Part shown: positions 1-4,554 of the stretch, piece by piece
How positions within the stretch are numbered: the first letter of the stretch is position 1
Layout: every line of letters begins with the position of its first letter
Position numbers and translations under genes: made by a program
DNA from: Methanomassiliicoccales archaeon
Lineage (GTDB): Archaea > Thermoplasmatota > Thermoplasmata > Methanomassiliicoccales > UBA472
Reading direction: 5' to 3'
Length of the DNA: 10,848 nucleotides
NCBI GenBank assembly: GCA_028679935.1
Contig: JAJRAL010000070.1
Span: 1 to 10,848, forward strand
The notes under the pieces: generated by a model
Seen by the model: only the letters and a program-made list of their open reading frames with translations
Databases searched by the model: none
Told to the model about the DNA's origin: nothing

Positions 1-97
1 CTAGCACCGGGTCAAGGCGTGGGTTCGCCAAAATGGCGGCCTCCCTGGCCATACGCTTGACGCGCTGCGTTTCTAGTCGATCCAGTAGTGCGTCCAT
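1..97 (-). CDS. Partial unknown phage protein, N-terminal 32 codons
   Basis: On the minus strand an ATG at 97-95 opens a frame that stays open to the left edge, giving 32 codons beginning MDALLDRLETQRVKRM. A good ribosome binding site, GGGAGG, lies four bases upstream of the ATG, which supports a real start. The visible part is charged and looks helical (Leu, Arg and Glu rich). The gene is the next one downstream of the 112-aa gene, 73 bases after its stop, and is probably in the same leftward transcript. Only the N-terminus is visible and I recognise no family, so no function is proposed. Confidence 0.6.
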   Translation of the reverse strand, partial: MDALLDRLETQRVKRMAREAAILANPRLDPVL

Positions 98-170
98 GGG
101 GCCTCCCAATGGCTCGAGCCCCGGGCCCGCGGTTGACCTCGAGAGCCGGGGCGAGCTCGTAAGACGGCCG

Positions 171-509
171 CTAGCTACGAGACTTGAACTCCACCCTTTG
201 GTAAGGGTCGCCGACTGTGTGGCATGCGGCGTAGACTTCCGGGCTTAGCTCCCGAGCCACCTTGCCATGGTCAAGCCGGCGAGCCCCGGCGACCGTGGTC
301 ACTGCTACGATGCCCTCTAGGCCCTCGATAACCCTGATGCCACGCTCGGCCAGCGCGAGGGCCGCCGGGCGTGCCTTGCCTTCCAGGGACGCGAGCTCGA
401 GCTTGAGCTCAGTAATCCGAGCGTACTGTCGAACGATCTTGGCCTGCTCTAGTGAGACGATCTGGTGAGTCGGTGCTGAGACGACGAGTTGACTTGCTTT
501 CCGTGCCAT
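171..509 (-). CDS. Unknown 112-aa phage protein
   Basis: The ATG at 509-507 is preceded by GGAGG eight bases upstream, so the start is well supported. The product is 112 aa. Residues about 18-60 form a probable amphipathic helix (QAKIVRQYARITELKLELA). The C-terminal third has the pattern RRLDHGKVARELSPEVYAAC followed by YQRVEFK, which resembles the ends of many small phage early-region proteins of unknown role. No catalytic or metal-binding motif is visible. It follows the DUF932 gene on the same strand after a 79-base gap holding a GC-rich hairpin, so the two are probably co-transcribed. A role next to the DUF932 protein in replication or recombination would be a guess. Confidence 0.72.
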   Translation of the reverse strand: MARKASQLVVSAPTHQIVSLEQAKIVRQYARITELKLELASLEGKARPAALALAERGIRVIEGLEGIVAVTTVAGARRLDHGKVARELSPEVYAACHTVGDPYQRVEFKSRS

Positions 510-548
510 GGGTGAGTCCTCCGGTGGGTGGGTGAGCGGTCGGCTTCC

Positions 549-568
549 GGGGCCCGCATCGGGGCCCC
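549..568 (-). repeat. GC-rich intercistronic hairpin
   Basis: GGGGCCC at 549-555 pairs perfectly with GGGCCCC at 562-568 around a six-base loop. It lies between the DUF932 stop (589) and the next gene start (509). No T-run follows on either strand, so it is not a typical intrinsic terminator. It could cause pausing or stabilise the mRNA end. Confidence 0.45.
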
Positions 569-588
569 AGGGTGTCGAACGTTGACCG

Positions 589-1677
589 CTACTCGTCGGC
601 CACTATGTCGAGCAGGCTGCCAGCCTTACGCTCGAGGTCGGTCCGTTCATCCGTGTTTTTGAGCTCTTTGGCTGAGTCGGTCATCCCCTGAACCACGCCC
701 CATAGTGAAGCGGGGTTATAGTTCCTGGGTTCCGACTCAGCCGCATCCCACGCTTGCCTGGCCTGGGGCGTGGTGAAGCCGCGTGCTTTCATCCACTCCT
801 GAACGCTCTTACGGTCACGCCCGACCTCTTTGGCCTTGGCAGCGCGAATCGTGCTCTCGACAATGCGGGCCGAGCTTTCGGCGTAGGCTTTGAGCTCTGG
901 CACGGCTCGAGCGATGAAACGGTGGGGGCCGCCGCTGGTGTGGCGGATCTTGAGCTCACGAAACTGCTTGGCGCCCCAGATGATGCGGTTGTCGCACACT
1001 CGGTCGTAGAGAAAGGTCGCAATCCCGAAGGTGGCCGAGCCGACCTCTGAATTCCAGAGGTAGACACCGCGCTTGATTGATCCGCCGTCCGAATCGATGC
1101 CGGCCGACTCGTTGACCAGAAAGATAAAGACGTCCCGGTCGCTCGCGTAGAGCGTGGTGGCGCGGAGCGGGTCCGAGCCAGAGTAGCTCGCTGCGGGAAC
1201 CTTCCAGACGTCCAGATCAACGTGCCGACGAACGGCGTCCACGACCTCGGCGTCCCAAATCCGGCCGTAGGTCGGCGAGGTCACGGCAGCAATGTCCCGC
1301 TGGCCGTTGATTCGAGTGAGAAGCCGAGCGTCGTTTCCCTCGTCGCTACCGGCTTCGTGGCTTTCGAGGCCCCATTGAAGGTTCATGCAAGCGAGCATCG
1401 GCGGCAGGGACCGGAGGTAGCCAGCCGGCACGTGGGCGCGCTGGCAGAGCTGACCGAACGCAAAGTGGGTCAGCTGACCGAAAGTCTCGCCGGTTGTGTC
1501 GGCCAGCATGATGTCGCCAGAGTCATCCGGGGCTACTTGAACGTGATCTAGTGCGACGTCCGAGACGCGCGACGAATCGCGGCGCGAGGCGACCTTGGCA
1601 TAGAGCTCGTCGACGTTCAGAAAGCGCTGGTCGGTCGGGCGCGTTGCCCATTGGTTCGAAACGGTATTGAGGTTCAT
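589..1677 (-). CDS. DUF932 / TIGR03299-like phage-plasmid protein
   Basis: The product is 362 aa from the ATG at 1677-1675, which has AAGGAG six bases upstream. The frame extends further to a TTG at 1842, but that extension has no ribosome binding site and reads as low-complexity Pro/Arg-rich sequence, so I use the inner ATG. The protein resembles the DUF932 (TIGR03299) family common in phages and plasmids. The matching stretches are a conserved N-terminal half ending in a TSPTYGRIWDAEVV-type segment, then LYASDRDVFIFLVNE, GVYLWNSEVGSATFGI and DNRIIWG. The C-terminal third is charged and helical. The family has no established biochemical role. It often sits in early regions near recombination or replication genes. 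Expression here is probably set by the promoter at 1865-1892 and by a structured leader. Confidence 0.8.
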   Translation of the reverse strand: MNLNTVSNQWATRPTDQRFLNVDELYAKVASRRDSSRVSDVALDHVQVAPDDSGDIMLADTTGETFGQLTHFAFGQLCQRAHVPAGYLRSLPPMLACMNLQWGLESHEAGSDEGNDARLLTRINGQRDIAAVTSPTYGRIWDAEVVDAVRRHVDLDVWKVPAASYSGSDPLRATTLYASDRDVFIFLVNESAGIDSDGGSIKRGVYLWNSEVGSATFGIATFLYDRVCDNRIIWGAKQFRELKIRHTSGGPHRFIARAVPELKAYAESSARIVESTIRAAKAKEVGRDRKSVQEWMKARGFTTPQARQAWDAAESEPRNYNPASLWGVVQGMTDSAKELKNTDERTDLERKAGSLLDIVADE

Positions 1678-1698
1678 GATCGGCTCCTTCCCCGTGTG

Positions 1699-1765
1699 TT
1701 GGCCGGGCCAATCCCGGTCATTCCAGGGCGCGGCTAATCCGCCCGCCGGGTCCGAGTTTCCTCGG
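1699..1765 (-). promoter_or_regulatory. Structured mRNA leader upstream of the DUF932 gene
   Basis: Three hairpins lie between the 23-codon ORF and the DUF932 ribosome binding site. In transcript order they are: CCGAG/CTCGG closed by a GAAA tetraloop (1752-1765); a CGCC..CGG stem at 1727-1747 with a two-base bulge; and CCGGG/CCCGG at 1703-1717. The last overlaps an alternative stem, TTGGCC/GGCCAA at 1699-1711, so the two cannot form together. Mutually exclusive helices next to a ribosome binding site suggest a translational or attenuation switch. No known riboswitch class is recognised. Confidence 0.4.
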
Positions 1766-1780
1766 GCACGGTACGGAGAA

Positions 1781-1852
1781 CTAGAGCGACCCGTCGGCAA
1801 GGCGTGCCTGCCGGGCGGTGACTTTGCGGCTGGTCGATTCAATGCGTTTCAT
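1781..1852 (-). CDS. 23-codon leader ORF upstream of DUF932 gene
   Basis: An ATG at 1852-1850 opens a 23-codon frame (MKRIESTSRKVTARQARLAD...) ending at a TAG at 1783-1781. It starts 12 bases downstream of the -10 box at 1865-1870, so it would be the first coding sequence on that transcript with a leader of only about five bases. It is basic (Lys/Arg rich) and has no recognisable family. It may be a translated leader peptide that controls the hairpins beyond it, or a chance ORF. There is no Shine-Dalgarno sequence, so any translation would be near-leaderless. Confidence 0.35.
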   Translation of the reverse strand: MKRIESTSRKVTARQARLADGSL

Positions 1853-1864
1853 GCTGTTGATCCA

Positions 1865-1892
1865 AGAATAACACATGATACGGTATTGTCAA
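1865..1892 (-). promoter_or_regulatory. Sigma70 promoter, copy 1, with operator-like dyad
   Basis: On the minus strand TTGACA (1892-1887), a 16-bp spacer and TATTCT (1870-1865) make a near-consensus sigma70 promoter. The spacer begins with the dyad ATACCGTAT (1878-1886). A 20-bp stretch (1874-1893 on the plus strand) is identical to the second promoter at 2203-2230. It reads leftward into the 23-codon ORF and the DUF932 gene. A repressor bound to the dyad would block RNA polymerase. Confidence 0.8.
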
Positions 1893-1899
1893 CTAAAAA

Positions 1900-2193
1900 T
1901 CAGTGATGGGTTCTTGAGAACCCTAGCATTGCAGCGATTTGAGCGTCGAACCGGGCGAACAGCTCGTCCTGGGCGTAGGGTGGTAGGTGGTAGAGTGAGA
2001 TCTGGTGCATGTTCTCATCTGAGAGCCCGGTGTCCGAGAGCCCGCGCGGCTCGTAGACACCGGCGCCCCAGAAACGCAGCCGGTCGACCAACTGCCAGAT
2101 AACCTCCCCTAGGTGTCGGTCGTTGCGAGACCGTGGGTCGGCCGTCTCGGCCAGAATACCGGTCAGTTCGGTGAGAAGTTCGGTGCGGCTCAT
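1900..2193 (-). CDS. Unknown 97-aa early protein
   Basis: I place the start at the ATG 2193-2191, giving 97 aa (MSRTELLTELTGILAE...). An in-frame ATG at 2214 lies inside the promoter spacer and cannot be on the transcript. The -10 box of promoter copy 2 ends ten bases before the chosen A, so the mRNA would start at or within a few bases of the ATG. The protein looks helical, with a Trp-containing core (EVIWQLVDRLRFWG) and a C-terminal segment ending in AQDELFARFDAQIAAMLGF. No family is recognised. Its stop codon lies just upstream of promoter copy 1, so this gene and the DUF932 gene form consecutive units under matching promoters. Confidence 0.72.
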   Translation of the reverse strand: MSRTELLTELTGILAETADPRSRNDRHLGEVIWQLVDRLRFWGAGVYEPRGLSDTGLSDENMHQISLYHLPPYAQDELFARFDAQIAAMLGFSRTHH

Positions 2194-2202
2194 GCTGATC
2201 CT

Positions 2203-2230
2203 AGAATAGTGCATGATACGGTATTGTCAA
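2203..2230 (-). promoter_or_regulatory. Sigma70 promoter, copy 2, with operator-like dyad
   Basis: TTGACA (2230-2225), a 16-bp spacer and TATTCT (2208-2203) on the minus strand repeat the layout of the promoter at 1865-1892. They share a 20-bp identical core (2212-2231) that includes the ATACCGTAT dyad. CTGATC upstream of the -35 and GATCAG downstream of the -10 form an additional outer inverted pair. It drives the 97-aa gene. Confidence 0.82.
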
Positions 2231-2238
2231 CCAAAAGA

Positions 2239-2484
2239 TCAGTGGGTGCAACCGGTCTCCCAGCAAACCGTGCCGGGGGTGACATACTCCCCGCATTCGT
2301 CGCATTCCCGGCGCGCGCCCCGGCTGCCTCGCCGTCCGCCACGGCTGCTGACAGTAGCCTGCTCGATGGCGCAAATGCTCAGGCCGTCCTTGCCGGCCGT
2401 GACGACTCCCTTGGCCCGAATTCCCCAATTGCCGTTGTGTAGTTTCGCGTAGGTGGCGGTAATGGTTGCGGTGGCGGTGGTCAT
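2239..2484 (-). CDS. Small phage protein with C-terminal four-cysteine knuckle
   Basis: The ATG at 2484-2482 has AAGGA about eight bases upstream and gives 81 aa. Longer in-frame starts to 2535 and beyond lack a better ribosome binding site. The N-terminal half (about 1-40) has a beta-type pattern with NGNWGIRAKGVV. A basic Gly/Arg linker follows at about 48-59, then CDECGEYV...CWETGC with Cys 61, 64, 74 and 79, a likely zinc-binding knuckle. Small early proteins with this layout (a WGvr-type N-terminus, a Gly/Arg linker and a C-terminal zinc ribbon) are common in phages and have no assigned function. Nucleic-acid binding is plausible. Upstream lies a palindrome-rich control region (2553-2727) that probably regulates it. 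Confidence 0.72.
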   Translation of the reverse strand: MTTATATITATYAKLHNGNWGIRAKGVVTAGKDGLSICAIEQATVSSRGGRRGSRGARRECDECGEYVTPGTVCWETGCTH

Positions 2485-2540
2485 GGTGGGTTCCTTGGCA
2501 TCTGCAGGGCCCGTGGTTCGCGTTGTCATACCCAAGACTA

Positions 2541-2566
2541 TTGCAAACGGCGTGCAACCGGTGTCA
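2541..2566. promoter_or_regulatory. Operator-like site O1 and overlapping dyad
   Basis: An imperfect version of the TGACACCGGTGTCA palindrome lies at 2553-2566, with two changed bases in the left half. It overlaps a separate dyad, TTGCA/TGCAA, at 2541-2557. It is the member of the palindrome cluster nearest the start of the 81-aa gene, 69 bases away. Confidence 0.45.
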
Positions 2567-2608
2567 TGGGTACAACGAGGAGCCTAAGTGTATGAAACTA
2601 TGAGCATT

Positions 2609-2622
2609 TGACCCATGGGTCA
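2609..2622. promoter_or_regulatory. Operator-like palindrome O2
   Basis: TGACCCATGGGTCA is a perfect 14-bp palindrome. It shares the outer TGAC...GTCA arms with the other sites but has a different centre. Its centre is 25 bp from that of O3. Confidence 0.5.
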
Positions 2623-2629
2623 GATTATG

Positions 2630-2651
2630 AGTATGACACCGGTGTCATACT
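2630..2651. promoter_or_regulatory. Operator-like palindrome O3 (22 bp, perfect)
   Basis: GTATGACACCGGTGTCATAC at 2631-2650 is a perfect palindrome, and the flanking A2630/T2651 extend it to 22 bp. It shares the 14-bp core TGACACCGGTGTCA with O4. This is the strongest candidate binding site for a dimeric repressor in the window. Confidence 0.65.
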
Positions 2652-2713
2652 ATAAAACAAGACCAAGCGCGGAAACCGTTGTTTTGCTTTTGAATTCAAC
2701 AGGTCCCATGTAG

Positions 2714-2727
2714 TGACACCGGTGTCA
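2714..2727. promoter_or_regulatory. Operator-like palindrome O4 overlapping a stop codon
   Basis: TGACACCGGTGTCA recurs here as a perfect 14-bp palindrome. Its right end supplies the stop codon of the HTH gene (TGA on the minus strand at 2727-2725). The site therefore marks the boundary between that gene and the control region. Confidence 0.6.
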
Positions 2728-3006
2728 TGCGTCCGCATCGATTGCAGAGTGGTTCCTGAACTCGGATCTGACCGACCGGTCGTATGCTTTTCTCAGTTCG
2801 GGGTATTGCGCCACGAGCCGCGCGAGGGCCCGGTAGGTGATACCGAGGGACTCTGCCGCAGCATTTGCGCTGGGCGCTCGCCTGAGCTCACGTTCAAGTA
2901 GCCTCACAGCGAGCACCCGTAGCGAGGCGACTGCCGGTGGTACGTCAGCACCAGTCTCGCTAAGAACCACGCCCCAAACCTGCCTGCGTGTGATCTTGGT
3001 TTCCAT
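2725..3006 (-). CDS. Small HTH protein (Fis/HTH_8-like), candidate regulator
   Basis: From the ATG at 3006-3004 the product is 93 aa (METKITRRQVWGVVL...). Residues about 48-70 (NAAAESLGITYRALARLVAQ) have the spacing of a Fis-type helix-turn-helix: an Ala-rich first helix, a turn at LGI and a recognition helix. The flanking helices are basic and could support dimerisation. It directly precedes the palindrome cluster, whose O4 site contains its stop codon, so it is a candidate for the protein that binds TGACACCGGTGTCA. The start is uncertain. The frame stays open to a GTG at 3156, there is no clear Shine-Dalgarno, and the chosen ATG lies in a hairpin with CATCGCC pairing GGCGATG. A GTG six codons upstream is an alternative. 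Confidence 0.62.
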   Translation of the reverse strand: METKITRRQVWGVVLSETGADVPPAVASLRVLAVRLLERELRRAPSANAAAESLGITYRALARLVAQYPELRKAYDRSVRSEFRNHSAIDADA

Positions 3007-3021
3007 CGCCCCAAGGCGATG
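3004..3021 (-). promoter_or_regulatory. Hairpin enclosing the HTH gene start codon
   Basis: CATCGCC (3004-3010) and GGCGATG (3015-3021) form a perfect 7-bp stem with a four-base loop. On the minus strand transcript the HTH gene ATG is the last triplet of the stem, so translation could be limited by folding. As DNA it could equally be an operator. Confidence 0.35.
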
Positions 3022-3219
3022 CACCAAGCGTGCCCGGAGTGTCGTGAAGTGTACTCCCGGCCAACCGGTTCCCGTCGGTCGGCGAAAAATAGTGAATTTT
3101 ATTCGCACTTCAGCCGTTTTTGGCTGCGCGATCAGTGCGAGACCGGCCAAAAGCACGGAGCAATCTGGAACATTCTGGAACGTGAACCCGCGAGCCTAAT
3201 AGAGGGGCGCGAATTTGAA
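3007..3219. other. Divergent intergenic region
   Basis: This 213-base stretch separates the leftward HTH gene from the rightward structured RNA and HNH gene, so it should hold promoters for both directions, but none is close to consensus. Visible elements are an AT-rich patch with inverted AAAAT/ATTTT (3085-3100), CAGCC/GGCTG flanking a T-run (3111-3125), and two copies of TCTGGAAC ten bases apart (3164-3171 and 3174-3181). A weak TAATAG at 3197-3202 could be a rightward -10 box. An open plus-strand frame starting at 3019 is treated as doubtful. Confidence 0.4.
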
Positions 3220-3310
3220 CTTGGGGGCTGTCTGAGGGATCGCCTCTTGGCGAGCCCGAAGACTGGGGGGAGGAGCGGAGCGAGTCTTCGAGCGACCTCA
3301 GGCCCCCAAG
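3220..3310 (+). ncRNA. Structured RNA, domain A (three-way junction)
   Basis: CTTGGGGGC (3220-3228) pairs with GCCCCCAAG (3302-3310). After a three-base bulge CTGAGG (3232-3237) pairs with CCTCAG (3296-3301), giving a 15-bp closing helix. Inside it are TCGCC/GGCGA with a TCTT loop (3240-3253) and CGAAGACT/AGTCTTCG (3257-3264 with 3283-3290) around an 18-base purine-rich loop. Together these draw a clean three-way junction. Plus-strand transcription is inferred from the downstream gene. It is not a tRNA, and I could not match it to a known RNA class by eye. Confidence 0.6.
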
Positions 3311-3360
3311 CGGAACCAGCTGACAGCTTTAGGCCTTCGCGCGATTCAGACGAGGAATGT

Positions 3361-3520
3361 CCCAAGCACATCGGAGCACTCCGAAGGGCGGCCCACCACG
3401 GGGCCAATGATGCCTGGGGGACCACAGGGTCCCGTTCAACCCGGAGCCACCTTGGGTGAGGACCTCGGGAGCCAGCGGTAGCAGCAGCTGTAAGGTAGCG
3501 ATCATCCGTCCGCTCTTCCC
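3361..3520 (+). ncRNA. Structured RNA, domains B and C, ending at the HNH start codon
   Basis: Domain B is closed by CCCAAG (3361-3366) with CTTGGG (3451-3456). It encloses three hairpins: TCGGAG/CTCCGA (3371-3384), GGCCC/GGGCC (3390-3405) and GGGACC/GGTCCC (3418-3433). Domain C pairs GGGA (3467-3470) with TCCC (3517-3520) and AGCGG (3474-3478) with CCGCT (3510-3514). Its last paired base directly abuts the HNH ATG at 3521. With domain A this gives about 300 bases of folded sequence just upstream of a nuclease gene. Alternatives are an intron-like RNA, a HEARO/omega-RNA-like element or a phage RNA of unknown class. Confidence 0.5.
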
Positions 3521-4108
3521 ATGACAAGAGCAGAAGCTGGGAAACTCGGGGCAGACGCCGTCGTAAGGAACGGAACAGCTGTCTGGAGACAATCGCACAC
3601 CGATTGCGTAGCCAGGTACGAGGATTCTCCGCGCTACTGCCCAAGATGTGGGATGAGACTTCGCTATGAGCAACGGTACAATAAGTTCTGCTCGCTGCGC
3701 TGTGCGGGTCATGGAAATTCGAATGGGCATAAACGCAAACCGCGCATCTGTAGACACTGTGGTCGTGAGCTCACACAAAGAGCGAAACTCTGTCCTGGAT
3801 GTCGGCGAGATCTAAGGCGTATTGCACTAGCGAAGACAGGAAAAACAGCGCTAAGAGAGCTGTTGTTGCGGGAGCGAGGAAGACGTTGTCAAAGCTGTGG
3901 ATTGACGGAATGGTGTGGAAGTCCGATACCGATCGAAATGCATCATGAAGATGGGGACTTCCAAAACAACTCCGGGTCTAATCTGAAACTTCTTTGTCCA
4001 AATTGTCACTCTCTGACCCCTACGTTCAGGGTAAAAAACAAGGGCAAAGGTCGCAAATCTCGGCAAATTAAGGTCTCTGGTATAGTCGGCTCGGTACCGA
4101 CTCGATAG
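3521..4108 (+). CDS. Zinc-finger HNH endonuclease (homing-type)
   Basis: The product is 195 aa. It starts with a helix of the TRAEAGKLG type seen in phage homing nucleases. Two four-cysteine modules follow: CPRC at 40-43 with Cys 57 and 61, and CRHC at 77-80 with CPGC at 91-94. The C-terminal HNH domain has CQSC (123-126), MHHEDGD (140-146, including the His pair), Asn 154 and CPNC (159-162). It is expected to nick or cut DNA using a divalent metal ion. The gene is visibly AT-richer than its neighbours, which suggests recent transfer. No ribosome binding site precedes the ATG; a stem-loop ends there instead. It is flanked on both sides by folded sequence, which fits a mobile element. HNH proteins also assist terminase in some phages, but this one is five genes away from the terminase. 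It lacks the PLMP and RuvC parts of IscB. Confidence 0.85.
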   Translation: MTRAEAGKLGADAVVRNGTAVWRQSHTDCVARYEDSPRYCPRCGMRLRYEQRYNKFCSLRCAGHGNSNGHKRKPRICRHCGRELTQRAKLCPGCRRDLRRIALAKTGKTALRELLLRERGRRCQSCGLTEWCGSPIPIEMHHEDGDFQNNSGSNLKLLCPNCHSLTPTFRVKNKGKGRKSRQIKVSGIVGSVPTR

Positions 4109-4129
4109 CTGTGGGATAGCGGCCCACGG
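4084..4129 (+). repeat. Hairpins at the 3' end of the HNH gene
   Basis: AGTCGG (4084-4089) pairs with CCGACT (4097-4102) across the last codons of the HNH gene. CTGTGGG (4109-4115) pairs with CCCACGG (4123-4129) just after the stop, with one G-U pair. Neither is followed by a T-run. They may protect the mRNA 3' end, or belong to the same folded RNA as the upstream domains. Confidence 0.4.
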
Positions 4130-4137
4130 GAGGCCTT

Positions 4138-4223
4138 CGGAATCTCCACCCGATTGGCGACGGGGCCCGGCCTGAACCCGGGTGAGCCGCGAGGCCTTGG
4201 GCGTTCGACTCGCTCATATTCGG
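4138..4223 (+). tRNA. tRNA-Ser(UGA)-like structure, degenerate acceptor stem
   Basis: D, anticodon, variable and T arms appear in tRNA order and spacing. The D stem CCCG/CGGG (4149-4164) has a loop containing TTGG. One base later the anticodon stem CCCGG/CCGGG (4166-4182) has the seven-base loop CCTGAAC, giving anticodon TGA. A long variable region (4183-4198) contains GCC-GCGA-GGC, as in class II tRNAs. The T stem GGGCG/CGCTC has the loop TTCGACT (4199-4215). The weak parts are a C instead of U before the anticodon, an acceptor stem (about 4139-4145 with 4216-4222) with mismatches, and no encoded CCA. It may be a decayed or tRNA-like element rather than a working tRNA. It lies between the HNH gene and the 101-aa gene. 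Confidence 0.5.
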
Positions 4224-4233
4224 ACAACCTACA

Positions 4234-4539
4234 ATGGCACAAGCAACCTACACCGTTGAGATCGACCTGCGACCATGCGCGCAGGCAATCTCCGAGACGA
4301 CTGCCCTGCTCAAGCGAGCCGTTGCGCTCCACAAGCGTGTGGGTGGGCGAGTACCTCCGGGAATCAAGCAGTTCAGGCTTGTGGGATGCGGGAAGGCGGG
4401 GGCGGCCGTGGCTATTTTGGCGTTGCGGAACGTCGACCGGACCCACTTTGAACTATCCCCGACCCGGCATGCCGAGTTCTTCACCTCGGAGCTCGAGGCC
4501 TGGATTCAACGACTTCAAGCCGCCGCCCGGCGGCAGTAG
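4234..4539 (+). CDS. Unknown 101-aa phage protein
   Basis: An ATG at 4234, eleven bases after the tRNA-like element, opens a 101-aa frame. The ribosome binding site is weak (only GGA at 4222-4224). Residues 5-12 (TYTVEIDL) look like a beta strand. A helix follows at about 13-35 (CAQAISETTALLKRAVALHK), then a short Gly-rich core (RLVGCGKAGAAVAILALR) and a C-terminal helix (EFFTSELEAWIQRLQAAAR). I recognise no family. It is followed closely by the Gly/Lys-rich microprotein and the ParB-like gene in the same direction, so it probably belongs to their operon. Confidence 0.66.
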   Translation: MAQATYTVEIDLRPCAQAISETTALLKRAVALHKRVGGRVPPGIKQFRLVGCGKAGAAVAILALRNVDRTHFELSPTRHAEFFTSELEAWIQRLQAAARRQ

Positions 4540-4554
4540 CAGGAGCAAATCATC

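Noticed and set aside
1678..1842. N-terminal extension of the DUF932 frame from a TTG at 1842.
   Set aside because: The inner ATG at 1677 has AAGGAG at good spacing. The extension is low-complexity, overlaps the leader hairpins and has no ribosome binding site.
2654..2685. AAAACAA/TTGTTTT inverted repeat as a terminator of the HTH gene.
   Set aside because: The stem is only seven mostly A-T pairs with an 18-base loop, too weak to claim.
3220..3310. A tRNA in domain A, suggested by TTCGA at 3287-3291 and a total length near 90.
   Set aside because: The would-be T and D stems do not pair, while the 15-bp closing helix and two inner hairpins fit perfectly.
3019..3459. Plus-strand 146-codon frame starting MHQACPECREVYSRP, with a CxxC near the N-terminus.
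   Set aside because: The first 55 residues could be a gene remnant, but there is no second cysteine pair and no ribosome binding site. From about 3200 the frame runs through strongly base-paired sequence and reads as non-coding. It may be a relic interrupted by the RNA/HNH insertion, which I cannot show.
3521..4108. IscB/IshB-type OMEGA nuclease with its guide RNA upstream.
   Set aside because: The protein has no PLMP-type N-terminus and no RuvC motifs. It has zinc modules typical of homing HNH proteins. A guide role for the RNA is not supported.
3200..4233. A group I or group II intron carrying the HNH gene.
   Set aside because: TATAGTCGG near 4081 resembles the 3' strand of group I P7, but no matching GACTA-type partner was found in 3200-4080. 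No domain V-like hairpin with the expected triad and tetraloop is present. It is kept only as an alternative to test by covariance search.
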